DNA from: Ch128b sp964527925
GTDB taxonomy: Bacteria; Bacteroidota; Ignavibacteria; Ch128b
Direction of reading: 5' to 3'
DNA: 64,000 bases
NCBI GenBank assembly: GCA_964527925.1
Contig: CAZGQO010000013.1
Coordinates: 1 to 64,000 of the forward strand
Shown here: piece by piece, positions 1 to 9,392 of the stretch
How the letters are laid out: every line of letters starts with the position of its first letter
Position numbering within the stretch: the first letter of the stretch is position 1
The notes under the pieces: generated by a model
What the model saw: the letters and a program-made list of their open reading frames with translations, nothing else
What the model was told of the DNA's origin: nothing
Databases searched by the model: none
Translations under genes and position numbers: made by a program

Positions 1-725
1 ATTTCATCTTCAGCACGAAAAAGCATTTTAATTCTGTCAAGAAATTTTTCTCTGATACTGATCTGGGGCAGCAGCTGTTTTCCAATCTGAGTTAACTCAA
101 TTCTATCAGCAACTCTCTGAATCTCGATAATTGGTTTGGTAATAAATTTTGCGAAAACCAGAGCTCCAATAATGCCGATCGTCAAAAATGCAGCGACCAT
201 TAACCAGAAAACATTAACTGTTTTTTGAACATTTGCGAGGATTGTGTTTTCCTTTAATCCGATCCTTACTACACCAATTTTGCCATCAAGGATTGGAACC
301 ACAACATCAAGAATCAATTCATTATTGAAATCCCTTATCTTTAATAATTGAGAGTGTGCTGTTTGATTATCTTTTAAATAATTTGCATCAATAAGATTTA
401 CGGGGAAATTGGTCTCAAATGTATGAGCGAGAACTCTGTTTTCATTATCCAGCACAAAAATGTAAAAAATACTTTCATCAATGTCTTTGATATTATTTAT
501 TGTGTTTTGAAGTGAAATAAAATCTTCAAATAAAATCATTGATGCAATTTGATTTGAAATGCTTCGGGCAATAAATAAAGCTCTTCTTTCGGTTTCATCT
601 ATTAATGAAGTTTGAACATTCTTATAGATAAGAATTGAATTAATTGAACCAAAGATAAAGACTATTGTTATAATGGCAATAGAAAATTTCCAAAAGAGCG
701 GTAGTCTTATTTTAAAAGTACTCAT
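1..725 (-). CDS. Sensor histidine kinase, N-terminal part (cut by left edge)
   Basis: About 241 codons are visible from the ATG at 725 to the window edge. The protein begins with a membrane segment (residues about 11-33), has an extracytoplasmic domain of about 135 residues, a second membrane segment (about 171-193), and then a HAMP-like linker (about 194-241, FAKFITKPIIEIQRVADRIE). This is the usual layout of a two-pass sensor kinase or chemoreceptor; the catalytic part lies outside the window, so the kinase call is inferred. The start lies only 5 bases after the stop of the PhnD-like lipoprotein gene, so the two are almost certainly co-transcribed and the lipoprotein may be the sensor's binding partner. 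Confidence 0.7.
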   Translation of the reverse strand, partial: MSTFKIRLPLFWKFSIAIITIVFIFGSINSILIYKNVQTSLIDETERRALFIARSISNQIASMILFEDFISLQNTINNIKDIDESIFYIFVLDNENRVLAHTFETNFPVNLIDANYLKDNQTAHSQLLKIRDFNNELILDVVVPILDGKIGVVRIGLKENTILANVQKTVNVFWLMVAAFLTIGIIGALVFAKFITKPIIEIQRVADRIELTQIGKQLLPQISIREKFLDRIKMLFRAEDE

Positions 726-730
726 AGCAA

Positions 731-1615
731 TCATCTATAAATGGATTCATCACCTAGGATAAACTTATCTATCATAATCTTATCTAAAATTTTTTTCCCT
801 TCAGGGTCAAGATGCATATGGGTCATTATTTCTCGTAATTTTGATTTAATGTTTTCATCAAGATCTTTTTTTACTACAAAGGGTGGAATTCCAAAATATT
901 TCGATTTATGAATCACCACGATATTTTCAAGTTTTTCTGGCTGGAAGTTTTTTAAATACTCATAAACCAATCCATCTACAGTAGCTCCGTCCACGATGTG
1001 CCTTCTAACTGCTTGAATTGAATAATCATGAGCATTAGTAAATATTGTTTTTGAAAAAAAGTTTCTGGGATTAAGATTTTTTGATTTTAGCCAATTAATA
1101 ATATATAAATAACCAGTATTGGATAAGGGATCTGTAAAAGCAAAAGATTTATCTTTAAGATCTTCTAATTTTTTTATATCAGTATTAGAATTTACAATTA
1201 CATATGCCTGATAATAAGATTTACCATTAACTAATGGGATTACTAATAACTCTATTGGTGTTTTATCTTTTGCATCAAGATATGCACCTGTACAGATGAA
1301 TGCAAAATCTAATTTTTTTTCTTTTAATAATTCATTCACTTCACCATAAGTTTTTCTCTGCTTGAATTCAATTGGTACACCAAGTTTTGCTGAGATATAG
1401 TCAATCAAATCTTTGTAAAGATTAAAAGTTTCTACCGGTGAAATCATTGTAGAAATTGCAACATATAATACAGAATCAGAACCTGACCCATTATTCAAAA
1501 ACTTACTTTGTACATTGTTAAACAGTTCAATCTCTTTAATATTATCTTTCTCGTTACAAGAAGAAATTAAAAGTAAAATTAAAATTATCAGTCCATTTAT
1601 AAAAAGTATTTTCAT
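731..1615 (-). CDS. PhnD-like periplasmic substrate-binding lipoprotein
   Basis: 294 residues. The N-terminus is a lipoprotein signal with lipobox LISSC (Cys20). The mature part matches the phosphate/phosphite/phosphonate binding-protein family (PhnD type, PF12974): VAISTMISPVETFNLYKDL near residue 53, then an L-KEKKLDFAFICTGAY motif, and a two-lobe periplasmic binding fold (family knowledge). No ABC permease or ATPase is adjacent. A membrane sensor with a HAMP-like linker follows after 5 bases, which suggests a solute-sensing role rather than uptake. The ligand cannot be told from the sequence; phosphonate or phosphite is only the family default. Confidence 0.8.
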   Translation of the reverse strand: MKILFINGLIILILLLISSCNEKDNIKEIELFNNVQSKFLNNGSGSDSVLYVAISTMISPVETFNLYKDLIDYISAKLGVPIEFKQRKTYGEVNELLKEKKLDFAFICTGAYLDAKDKTPIELLVIPLVNGKSYYQAYVIVNSNTDIKKLEDLKDKSFAFTDPLSNTGYLYIINWLKSKNLNPRNFFSKTIFTNAHDYSIQAVRRHIVDGATVDGLVYEYLKNFQPEKLENIVVIHKSKYFGIPPFVVKKDLDENIKSKLREIMTHMHLDPEGKKILDKIMIDKFILGDESIYR

Positions 1616-1918
1616 TTCAATCCATTATTTTTAGTTGAATAAATATAAAAATTTGATACCGAATTAACGAAAGATAAATATCTGATTAAAATCCTTCATA
1701 TTACTAAAGACTAAAAAATAATCCTGCTCTATTTATACACATTTACTCATGTTCAATGGATATTTGTTTAAAGCTAATTCCTTATCTCCTTTATCAAATC
1801 TAGATAAAAAACTCTTTTTATTTAATTGAAGATCTGGTTTAATAGTATCTTATATTTTTTATTTAAGTAAGAAAAAATTAATTTTATAAAGCAAGCATAA
1901 ATAAAAGGGAGAGAGCAA
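1616..1918. other. Divergent intergenic region, phnD-like / mobA
   Basis: AT-rich stretch between two divergently transcribed genes, presumably holding both promoters. The only clear signal is the purine-rich ribosome binding site AAAGGGAGAGAG just before the mobA ATG. No hairpin, repeat or small gene stands out. Confidence 0.5.
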
Positions 1919-2545
1919 ATGCATAAAGATTTTACTGCTATTGTGTTGGCCGGTGGAAAAAGCCATCGAATGGGAAGAGAAAAGGCACTATTACCAATTG
2001 GAGATAAAACTATAATTGAAATTTTAATTGAGAAACTTAAACCACTCTTTCCAGAAATTATTTTGAGTACAAACACACCGAATGAATTTCTATTTCTTAA
2101 AATTAAAATGGTAGAAGATTTTTATAAAAATGCGGGTCCATTGGGAGGAATTCACGCAGGATTGCTTGAATCAAATACAGAAAAAAATTTTATAATCTCT
2201 TGTGATCTCCCCCTAATGGAAACTGATTTGATAAATTTCATTTGTAACTTTGAGACAGATAAAAAAATCAAAGTCTGTAAAATTGGCGATAACATCGAAC
2301 CAACATTCGGATTTTATTCAAAATCTATAATTGATGATCTGGAAGTATTGTTAAACTTGCACCTTCAACAAGGTTTGAATACTAAAGAATTATCTGTAAA
2401 TAATTTGATTGAAAAAGTTGGAGCTGAAGTTATTGATCCAACCTACTTACCCTTCTACAATGACGATTTGTTTTATAATATGAACACCTTTGAAGATTAT
2501 CTTTATGTTTCAAGAAAATTAGGATTGTTGAATAAAATCGGATAG
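1919..2545 (+). CDS. mobA: Molybdenum cofactor guanylyltransferase (MobA)
   Basis: 208 residues. MobA transfers GMP from GTP to molybdopterin to give the guanine dinucleotide form of the cofactor, in the cytoplasm. The N-terminal nucleotide-binding signature LAGGKSHRMGREKALL (residues 10-25) is the hallmark of the family, and the metal-binding region SCDLPLM follows near residue 95. Length is normal for MobA. The ATG is preceded by a good purine-rich ribosome binding site. It is monocistronic here and converges on the lactate dehydrogenase gene 15 bases downstream; no other moa/moe gene is in the window. A related nucleotidyltransferase (MocA-like) is the main alternative. Confidence 0.88.
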   Translation: MHKDFTAIVLAGGKSHRMGREKALLPIGDKTIIEILIEKLKPLFPEIILSTNTPNEFLFLKIKMVEDFYKNAGPLGGIHAGLLESNTEKNFIISCDLPLMETDLINFICNFETDKKIKVCKIGDNIEPTFGFYSKSIIDDLEVLLNLHLQQGLNTKELSVNNLIEKVGAEVIDPTYLPFYNDDLFYNMNTFEDYLYVSRKLGLLNKIG

Positions 2546-2560
2546 CCAATTTTTCAATCA

Positions 2561-3514
2561 TCACCTTTGAATTTTAGTTTCATATCCATCAATCTTGCTT
2601 TTGATTATTTCTGCACTTCGTTTCAAAAGTTTTCTTTCCGAGACATTGATTCTTAACGGTAGTGAACCTAAATCACCTTCACCACCAATTAGATGCGGTA
2701 AAGAGAGAGTCACATTTTTAACCCCTTCAACATCTTCAGTTAAAACACTTACAGTCAGAACTGCTCTATTGTCTCTGTTAATTACATCAACAAGTTTAGC
2801 AATAGAACCGCCAATTCCATAATAAGTTGAACCTTTGCCCTCAATTATTTTGTATGCAGCGTATCTCACACCATCGTCAATTGTTTTTTTGATGTCTTCA
2901 TTGAAATCGATATTTCGATGAGCAATGAAATCTTCAAATGGGACACCCCCAATACTAATATTCGACCAGCACAGAACTTCAGAATCTCCATGTTCACCAA
3001 TAACATAAGTATGAACATGTTGAGGATCAACGCCAATATAATTTCCTAGGAGAGTTCTAAATCTTGCAGTATCGAGTGTTGTTCCTGTTCCAATAACTCT
3101 TGATGAGGGTATTCCAAAATCTTTTGCAATTTTAGCGCATATGTGAGTAATGATATCAACTGGATTTGTTGCAATTAGCAGGATTGCTTTCTGGTTCACT
3201 TCAGCAATTTTTGAAATTATATCTTTCATTATTGATGCATTTCGTTCCATCAATTCAAGTCTTGTTTCGCCGGGTTTTTGACTTGCACCAGCAGCAATTA
3301 CAATGACTTTTGAATCTTTTAAATCTTTATATGAACCAGCATACACATCGACTGGTTCGGCAAATGGAACAGCGTGTAAAATATCTTGAGTTTCTGCAAT
3401 TGCTCGTTTCTCATTTATATCAACAAGAACGATATCGCTTGCAGCTTTGCGCATCATAATGGCATAAGCTGCCGTTGAACCAACAAAACCACTTCCAATA
3501 ATTCCAATTTTCAT
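2561..3514 (-). CDS. ldh: L-lactate dehydrogenase
   Basis: 317 residues, normal for the LDH/MDH superfamily. It shows the NAD-binding GSGFVGS loop (residues 7-13), the catalytic-loop sequence GASQKPGETRLELMERN, the TNPVD motif and the catalytic-histidine motif GEHGDSE. In this superfamily a glutamine in the loop (GASQKPG) favours pyruvate/lactate, whereas malate dehydrogenases carry arginine there, so lactate dehydrogenase is preferred. It would interconvert pyruvate and L-lactate with NADH. The start has an AGAGAGAAG ribosome binding site. It is transcribed alone, divergent from icd. Lar genes for lactate racemization lie 20 kb away, which may be functionally related. Confidence 0.88.
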   Translation of the reverse strand: MKIGIIGSGFVGSTAAYAIMMRKAASDIVLVDINEKRAIAETQDILHAVPFAEPVDVYAGSYKDLKDSKVIVIAAGASQKPGETRLELMERNASIMKDIISKIAEVNQKAILLIATNPVDIITHICAKIAKDFGIPSSRVIGTGTTLDTARFRTLLGNYIGVDPQHVHTYVIGEHGDSEVLCWSNISIGGVPFEDFIAHRNIDFNEDIKKTIDDGVRYAAYKIIEGKGSTYYGIGGSIAKLVDVINRDNRAVLTVSVLTEDVEGVKNVTLSLPHLIGGEGDLGSLPLRINVSERKLLKRSAEIIKSKIDGYETKIQR

Positions 3515-3957
3515 TTGACTTCTCTCTTTGATTAATTATTAATTGTCTTATTGAATTTTAATTTAGATAGAAGATTCCATTTATAAAATGAACGAGGTTA
3601 TCTCAAAAACGAAAACAACGGTAACAAAATCGAACCTGTATTTTTGATGTTAACTTTTAAGTTCAAAATTTGATAGAAAATTTATCGCTATTGAAAATTT
3701 AAGAAATGAATATCTTTTGATCCTTAATTAAAAAGATTTTAATCTATATAGTTATTCAAATAGATTAGTCTAAATTCAACAAAACAATCATAATTAAAAG
3801 ATTTTCTTTGCATCCATTAACGAATTTCAAATGAATAAAATAGTAAAAAAGTTTCGAAAATGATTAACTACTTTCCAAGTCCTATGTAAATTAAAATTTC
3901 CCCTCAATCCACTTCTCAATTTTTTTCTAAATTTGTATAAACAAAGAGAGGAATTAA
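3515..3957. other. Divergent intergenic region, ldh / icd
   Basis: 443 bases, very AT-rich, between two divergent central-metabolism genes; both promoters must lie here. TAAATTTG at 3928-3935 resembles the Bacteroidota -7 element (TAnnTTTG), but I see no matching TTTG box about 20 bases upstream, so it is not called as a promoter. No open reading frame or strong hairpin seen. Confidence 0.45.
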
Positions 3958-5211
3958 GTGATGAAGTACGATAAAATCAAAGTGCCCACTGAAGGTGAAA
4001 AAATTTCCATTCAGGATGGGAAATTAAATGTACCTGATAAACCTATTATCCCTTTCATTGAAGGAGATGGAACTGGATCAGATATCTGGAAAGCTGCCCA
4101 ATATGTTTTTGATAAAGCAGTTGAAAAAGCTTATGGCGGCAAAAGAAAAATTGTCTGGATGGAAGTCTATGCAGGTGAAAAATGTAACGAAATCTATGGA
4201 CCAAATACCTGGCTTCCTGACGAAACTCTTGAAGCAATCAAAGAATATTTGATTGCAATTAAAGGTCCAATGACAACCCCAGTTGGCGGTGGAATCCGTT
4301 CAATTAATGTTGCTTTGAGACAACTACTTGATCTATATGTCTGTTTAAGACCAGTTCAATATTTTCCAGGGGTACCTTCGCCAGTCAAACATCCCGAACT
4401 TGTTAATATGGTCATCTTCCGTGAAAACACAGAAGATATTTATGCAGGAATTGAATGGGAAGCAGAATCACCAGAAGCCAAAAAAATAATTGAATTCCTT
4501 CAAAATGAAATGGGAGTAAAGAAAATTCGCTTCCCGAATACAAGCGGAATAGGAATCAAACCAATTTCTCGTGAAGGTACAGAAAGGCTTGTTCGTGCTG
4601 CAATCAATTATGCAATTAAAAATAATCGGAAGAGTGTGACTCTTGTTCACAAAGGCAACATAATGAAATTCACAGAAGGTGCATTCAGAAATTGGGGTTA
4701 TGCTCTGGCTACAAGAGAATTCCGTGATAAAGTTGTTACCTGGGATGAGTGCCAGGGCAATGTTCCTGAAGGAAAAATTTTAATTAAGGATGCAATTGCT
4801 GATAATTTCTTGCAGCAGATCTTAACAAGACCCGCAGAGTATGATGTAATTGCAACAATGAATCTAAATGGTGATTACATCAGCGATGCTCTCGCAGCTC
4901 AAGTTGGTGGAATTGGTATTGCACCTGGTGCAAATATAAATTTTGAATCCGGTCACGCAATTTTTGAAGCAACCCATGGAACTGCACCAAAATATGCAGG
5001 ACAAGATAAAGTGAATCCCTCTTCTGTTATTCTTTCAGGTGAAATGATGTTAAGATACATGGGCTGGACGGAAGCAGCTGATTTGATTATCAAAGGAATT
5101 AGCGGTGCAATCGCAAGCAAAAGAGTAACTTATGACTTTGCTCGATTAATGGAAGGTGCAACTGAAATTAAATGTTCTGAGTTCGGAAAGAATATTGTTG
5201 AACATATGTAA
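3958..5211 (+). CDS. icd: NADP-dependent isocitrate dehydrogenase
   Basis: 417 residues, close to the E. coli Icd length and strongly similar along its length. Oxidatively decarboxylates isocitrate to 2-oxoglutarate in the TCA cycle. Visible signatures: IPFIEGDGTG near residue 32, the substrate loop GGGIRSINVALRQ (Ser115 is equivalent to the serine phosphorylated by AceK in E. coli), IFRENTEDIYAGIEW, LVHKGNIMKFTEGAF, and NLNGDYISDALAAQVGGIGIAPGAN. GTG at 3958 and ATG at 3961 are adjacent possible starts after an AGAGAGG ribosome binding site; either changes only one residue. No AceK gene is in the window. A strong hairpin terminator follows. Confidence 0.96.
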   Translation: MMKYDKIKVPTEGEKISIQDGKLNVPDKPIIPFIEGDGTGSDIWKAAQYVFDKAVEKAYGGKRKIVWMEVYAGEKCNEIYGPNTWLPDETLEAIKEYLIAIKGPMTTPVGGGIRSINVALRQLLDLYVCLRPVQYFPGVPSPVKHPELVNMVIFRENTEDIYAGIEWEAESPEAKKIIEFLQNEMGVKKIRFPNTSGIGIKPISREGTERLVRAAINYAIKNNRKSVTLVHKGNIMKFTEGAFRNWGYALATREFRDKVVTWDECQGNVPEGKILIKDAIADNFLQQILTRPAEYDVIATMNLNGDYISDALAAQVGGIGIAPGANINFESGHAIFEATHGTAPKYAGQDKVNPSSVILSGEMMLRYMGWTEAADLIIKGISGAIASKRVTYDFARLMEGATEIKCSEFGKNIVEHM

Positions 5212-5230
5212 AAAATTGTAATTAAATTAA

Positions 5231-5264
5231 AAGCACAGGTTTATTATGCCTGTGCTTTTTTATT
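5231..5264. terminator. Bidirectional terminator between icd and pullulanase gene
   Basis: Perfect 9-bp stem AAGCACAGG / CCTGTGCTT (5231-5239 with 5249-5257), 9-base loop, followed by a T-rich run. On the other strand the stem is followed by TTTTAATTTAAT, so it can also end the convergent pullulanase transcript. Confidence 0.85.
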
Positions 5265-5273
5265 TTAAAATTT

Positions 5274-7610
5274 CTATCTCTGAATCAAAATTATTCCTTC
5301 TGTTGGGGGCAGGTATAAAAAGTCTTTATAAAATAATTTTACATCATTCTCATCATAGACTTTATTACCATCAGCAACCACAATCCATTCACCTTCAGGA
5401 AGTTTAATTTTACTGGTATAAGTTGGATGACCATTTACCACAACAATCACATCTTTCAATCTCTCGCGAATAACTTCATCATATGTTTGTGAGATATAGC
5501 CAACGCAAAATTGATTCAAAGAATCAGTAATAAAAGTTAATTCTTCAAGTTTTGAGTTTCTTAATTGAGGAAGTTTCTTTCTCCAGTAAATTAATCCTCG
5601 ATAGTAATCGAGCAATTCTTTGTTCCACTCTGCATGTTCATAATTTATGTAATTTGTTTTGTTGTCTTTATTATAACTGTTTTCATCAAGAGTGCCGATA
5701 TGAATGTCCTCAGGATTTTCAGGAGAAATTATTTTTGATCGTGCAAACTCCTGACCTTCATGAATCATAATTGGTCCTTGTAATGAAAAAAGAGTCAATG
5801 CTGCAAGTTTATGAATTTTTAATTCAATTGGAGTTAGTGAAACTAATTTCTTCTCATCAGTAACAACATCATTTTTTTCTATTTTACCAATAGCCAGACG
5901 AATAAAATCGCCAAGAGTGTAGTTATCATGTGATTCAAGATAATTTATTGAATGTTCATGAGATTGAAATAAACCGCCGAGTATTTCCAGTGTACCGGCA
6001 AAAAATCTTTTCATCGCATCCTGATTTACACCATAATCCCAGTGACCAAAGATAAATCCTCGTCGATTGAAAGGATTCTCACCTTTAATTCCATTTCTTG
6101 CTTGATCATTCCAGGCGGCCCAACCCATTTTTGAAAATCCAGAAGGATTGTATCCGCCACCCCATGGTTCAGCAATAATGATTACATCAGGATTTATTTT
6201 TCTTAATTCTTCGATAATCATTTGGCAGGTTGTTGAGTCAATTAAATTCGCAAGATCAAAACGGAATCCATCGACCTTATATTCAGTCATCCAGTATTTA
6301 ACAGATTCAAGAATTAATCTTCTCATCATTGGTCTTTCAGTTTTTAAATCATTACCACAACCACTGAAGGAAAGAAAATTCTGATCAGGATCAAGTCTGA
6401 AGTAATATTTCTTATCAATGTATTTGAATGGATTGTAATCGTACTGAGAAGTGTGATTGTAAACAACATCAAGGATAACGGCAATTCCTTCTTTATGAAA
6501 TGCTTTGATCATTTCTTTCAATTCTCTTACCTGCCTTCCATCAACACCATTCCATTCACCAAACTTTCTTGTTCCATTTGTTGCATAATAACTTTCTGGT
6601 GCGAAGAAATATGTGGACATGTATCCCCAATGATTTCGTTCGTAGGGATTCCATGTATTGTAATAACCTCGATAATGTTTTTTGTATGGAATTTCCCAGT
6701 TGGCAAAATCATGGATTGGCAAAAGCTCAACGGCGTTTACACCAAGAGATTTTATGTATTCAAAACCACCACGAATATTTTTTTCAATCATTCCGAGATA
6801 AGAACCTGGTTTACTTGAACCAGATGACTCATTAGCAGTCACATCTCTCACATGCATTTCATAAATGATTAATTCATTCTTTGGAATTTTAACCCAGTCA
6901 TTTCCTTCCCAATCAAACTCATCTTTGAAAATTAAAGTACGAGACTCGTGTTCGTAGGAATTTTTAGATGCAACTGCAGTTGAGTATGGATCAGCAACTA
7001 ATACTTCGGAATCAAACATTTCGGTTTTATCTGAAGGACCAACAAGACGATAAGCATAATATTTTCCATACAATTCACCATCAAGTTCAAGCGACCAGAC
7101 TCCATCAGACTCTTTGTACATAAAATATTCTTTACCAGTGTAGTCATCATATTTATCAAACAAAACAAGTTTAACCCATTTTGCTCTTGGTGCGAAGAGA
7201 TTGAAATAGGTTTTACCATTTTTTACTTCCCAACCGAGTTTTTTATCAGAATAAAACTTATCTAAAACTCGAGTTGGTTCTAATTTCTTACGACCAAATT
7301 TTTTGATTTCTATGTAATGAATTTCAGATACATCAATCTCTGATGTTTTCAGAAATAAAATATCGTGATGCTGTTCGAATGAAATGATTGAAGATATGCC
7401 AGTCAATTTGATATCTGACAATTGGATTTGAACATCATTTCTTGAAAGTTTTACTGCAATCGAATCAATATCAAGTATCTCTGCTGATAAGATTGATTGT
7501 TGTGCTTTTGCTTTTCCAGCCATAATTAGTAGTGCCAATATTATTATTAATGTTTTATTATTTATAAAATGATTAAATGAAGATTTGAATAAATTTAAGA
7601 TGCGCTTCAT
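5274..7610 (-). CDS. Secreted GH13 debranching enzyme, pullulanase type
   Basis: 778 residues from the ATG at 7610; an upstream TTG at 7652 directly after the dnaX stop would add 14 residues before the signal peptide and is less likely. The N-terminus is a signal peptide ending near AKA-QQ, so the enzyme is exported. A CBM48-type domain covers about residues 100-190, then a GH13 barrel with all four conserved regions: DVVYNHT, GFRFDLANL (nucleophile Asp), IIAEPWGGG (acid/base Glu) and ESHDNYT. NHWGYMSTYFFAPE resembles isoamylase/pullulanase sequences, and ENSYNKDNKTNYINYE near the C-terminus is pullulanase-like. It should hydrolyse alpha-1,6 branches in glycogen, starch or pullulan. Exact subfamily is not certain. 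It is 42 bases downstream of dnaX on the same strand. Confidence 0.85.
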   Translation of the reverse strand: MKRILNLFKSSFNHFINNKTLIIILALLIMAGKAKAQQSILSAEILDIDSIAVKLSRNDVQIQLSDIKLTGISSIISFEQHHDILFLKTSEIDVSEIHYIEIKKFGRKKLEPTRVLDKFYSDKKLGWEVKNGKTYFNLFAPRAKWVKLVLFDKYDDYTGKEYFMYKESDGVWSLELDGELYGKYYAYRLVGPSDKTEMFDSEVLVADPYSTAVASKNSYEHESRTLIFKDEFDWEGNDWVKIPKNELIIYEMHVRDVTANESSGSSKPGSYLGMIEKNIRGGFEYIKSLGVNAVELLPIHDFANWEIPYKKHYRGYYNTWNPYERNHWGYMSTYFFAPESYYATNGTRKFGEWNGVDGRQVRELKEMIKAFHKEGIAVILDVVYNHTSQYDYNPFKYIDKKYYFRLDPDQNFLSFSGCGNDLKTERPMMRRLILESVKYWMTEYKVDGFRFDLANLIDSTTCQMIIEELRKINPDVIIIAEPWGGGYNPSGFSKMGWAAWNDQARNGIKGENPFNRRGFIFGHWDYGVNQDAMKRFFAGTLEILGGLFQSHEHSINYLESHDNYTLGDFIRLAIGKIEKNDVVTDEKKLVSLTPIELKIHKLAALTLFSLQGPIMIHEGQEFARSKIISPENPEDIHIGTLDENSYNKDNKTNYINYEHAEWNKELLDYYRGLIYWRKKLPQLRNSKLEELTFITDSLNQFCVGYISQTYDEVIRERLKDVIVVVNGHPTYTSKIKLPEGEWIVVADGNKVYDENDVKLFYKDFLYLPPTEGIILIQR

Positions 7611-7652
7611 AATGAATTCCCGTTTAAGAATTTTTTGATTAAAATCAACCAA

Positions 7653-9392
7653 CTAATCGAGAGGGGTTGCTTTGAACTTATCAATTATCTCCTGCCTGAT
7701 CTTTTTATCTTCTTCAGAAAGATTTTCAATATCATCCAACTGATCTTTATCCTTTTCTTTTTGATTGATTGTCTTTTTTGCCTTGGGTGTGTAAATGATT
7801 TTATCTCCTGGCGGTTCATTGCTCACAAAAAATTTAAGACCTGTCCCCCAGAAGTTTTTAGATAGATTAAATAATCCAGGCCTATTTGCATCTATTGTTG
7901 AAGAATTTTCTTTGAGTTGATCAGAGTGAACAAAGACGATATTCTCTTCCACTCGAACTATTTTTGAATTGAGCAAAATTGTTCCCAATTTCTGATTGTT
8001 CTTCTGAACATATTCAATAAACTCATCCCAGCGAGAAATAATTTTTTGCACCGAAGACGGAAGTTCGTAAGATATTTTTGCTTGCGGTTCAGAAACTTTA
8101 TTATCTGTTTGTTTCTCTTTTTTGTTTGGTTCATAGAGATTTAAACCAGGCAATGATTCATCAACTGATTTTACACTGCTGACTGAAGGAAAAGGATTTG
8201 CCTGTTTAAGTTCAGGGATTGTTGTTTCGGTTTTATTTAATTGACTCAAATCTGAAGATTTTAATTTCCGAATTTCCTGTATTAACTCATCGATTGCAGC
8301 AGATTTTGGCAGTTCTATTAATTGAGCAAGTGCAATTTCAAGTTTTAATTTTTGGTTTGTTGTCTGCCTGATTTCATAGTGTGTTTTTGAAAGGAAAGAA
8401 AGTATTCTCAAGACATCTCGGGATGAAAAATCTTTTGAAGCATTTAAGTACTTCTCTTTTGTAATTTCAGATTCATCAATCAAATCAGCATTATTTGTAA
8501 CAATAACAGTCAAAATATTTCTAAAATGTTCAATTAAATCATTAATAAATGTTGCTAAATCCCAACCGCGATAATAAACTTCATCAACAATTTTGAAAGC
8601 TTCTTCAATCTGCCGATTTTTAATCGCATCAGTAACTCTAAAATACAAATCAACATCTATCACATTTAAGATATCAGCTACTTCACTCAGAACTACTTTT
8701 CCATTAGAGTAAACAACAATCTGGTCAAATAAACTTTGAGCATCTCGCATTGCACCATCAGCACGACGAGCAATGTAATGAATAGCTGCTTCATCGTATT
8801 CTATTTTTTCAGCCTGTGCAATTTTGATCAGATGATTTTTGATTTCTTCAGTTGTTAATCTTCTAAACTCATAGCGTTGACATCGTGAAAGAATTGTTGC
8901 AGGGACTTTGTGAATATCAGTCGTTGCAAAAATAAAGATTACATTTGACGGCGGCTCTTCGAGAACTTTAAGAAGTGCATTGAACGATTCAGTTGTCAAC
9001 ATGTGAACTTCATCGATGATATAGACTTTGTACTTAACCGTCGATGGAGCATATTGCACTGATTCTCGAAGAGTTCTTATTTCATCGATTCTTCTGTTTG
9101 AGGCACCATCAATTTCTATCACATCGACGTTTGTTCCATTTGTAATCGATGTGCATACTTCACATTCATTACAGGGATTGTAATCTTTTTGATTTGGACA
9201 ATTCAATGATTTTGCAAGAATTCGAGCGGTTGATGTTTTTCCAATTCCTCTTGGACCACTGAAAATAAATGCGTGAGCAATCTTTCCGCTCTTAATTGAA
9301 TTCTTTAAAGTCTGAGTGATATGTTCCTGTCCAACTACATCCTCAAATCTTTGAGGTCGCCATTTTCTTGCTGTAACTAAAAATTTTGTCAT
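7653..9392 (-). CDS. dnaX: DNA polymerase III subunit gamma/tau
   Basis: 579 residues. AAA+ clamp-loader ATPase of the replisome. The N-terminal part shows Walker A GPRGIGKTSTAR near residues 45-56, a four-cysteine zinc module (CPNQKDYNPCNECEVC), Walker B-like IIDEVHML, and the SRC arginine-finger motif ILSRCQRYEFR. The variable C-terminal half (after about residue 370) is charged and linker-like, then a conserved block, as in tau. The ATG overlaps the stop of the preceding fRMsr gene by 4 bases (ATGA), indicating translational coupling in a lon-fRMsr-dnaX unit. I saw no clear programmed frameshift slippery site, though I did not search exhaustively. Confidence 0.95.
   Translation of the reverse strand: MTKFLVTARKWRPQRFEDVVGQEHITQTLKNSIKSGKIAHAFIFSGPRGIGKTSTARILAKSLNCPNQKDYNPCNECEVCTSITNGTNVDVIEIDGASNRRIDEIRTLRESVQYAPSTVKYKVYIIDEVHMLTTESFNALLKVLEEPPSNVIFIFATTDIHKVPATILSRCQRYEFRRLTTEEIKNHLIKIAQAEKIEYDEAAIHYIARRADGAMRDAQSLFDQIVVYSNGKVVLSEVADILNVIDVDLYFRVTDAIKNRQIEEAFKIVDEVYYRGWDLATFINDLIEHFRNILTVIVTNNADLIDESEITKEKYLNASKDFSSRDVLRILSFLSKTHYEIRQTTNQKLKLEIALAQLIELPKSAAIDELIQEIRKLKSSDLSQLNKTETTIPELKQANPFPSVSSVKSVDESLPGLNLYEPNKKEKQTDNKVSEPQAKISYELPSSVQKIISRWDEFIEYVQKNNQKLGTILLNSKIVRVEENIVFVHSDQLKENSSTIDANRPGLFNLSKNFWGTGLKFFVSNEPPGDKIIYTPKAKKTINQKEKDKDQLDDIENLSEEDKKIRQEIIDKFKATPLD

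Noticed and set aside
3928..3935. TAAATTTG as a promoter -7 box for icd
   Set aside because: No TTTG box at the right distance upstream; AT-rich DNA gives chance matches.
7611..7652. Upstream extension of the pullulanase start to the TTG at 7652
   Set aside because: It would put 14 residues ahead of a signal peptide that begins at the ATG at 7610.
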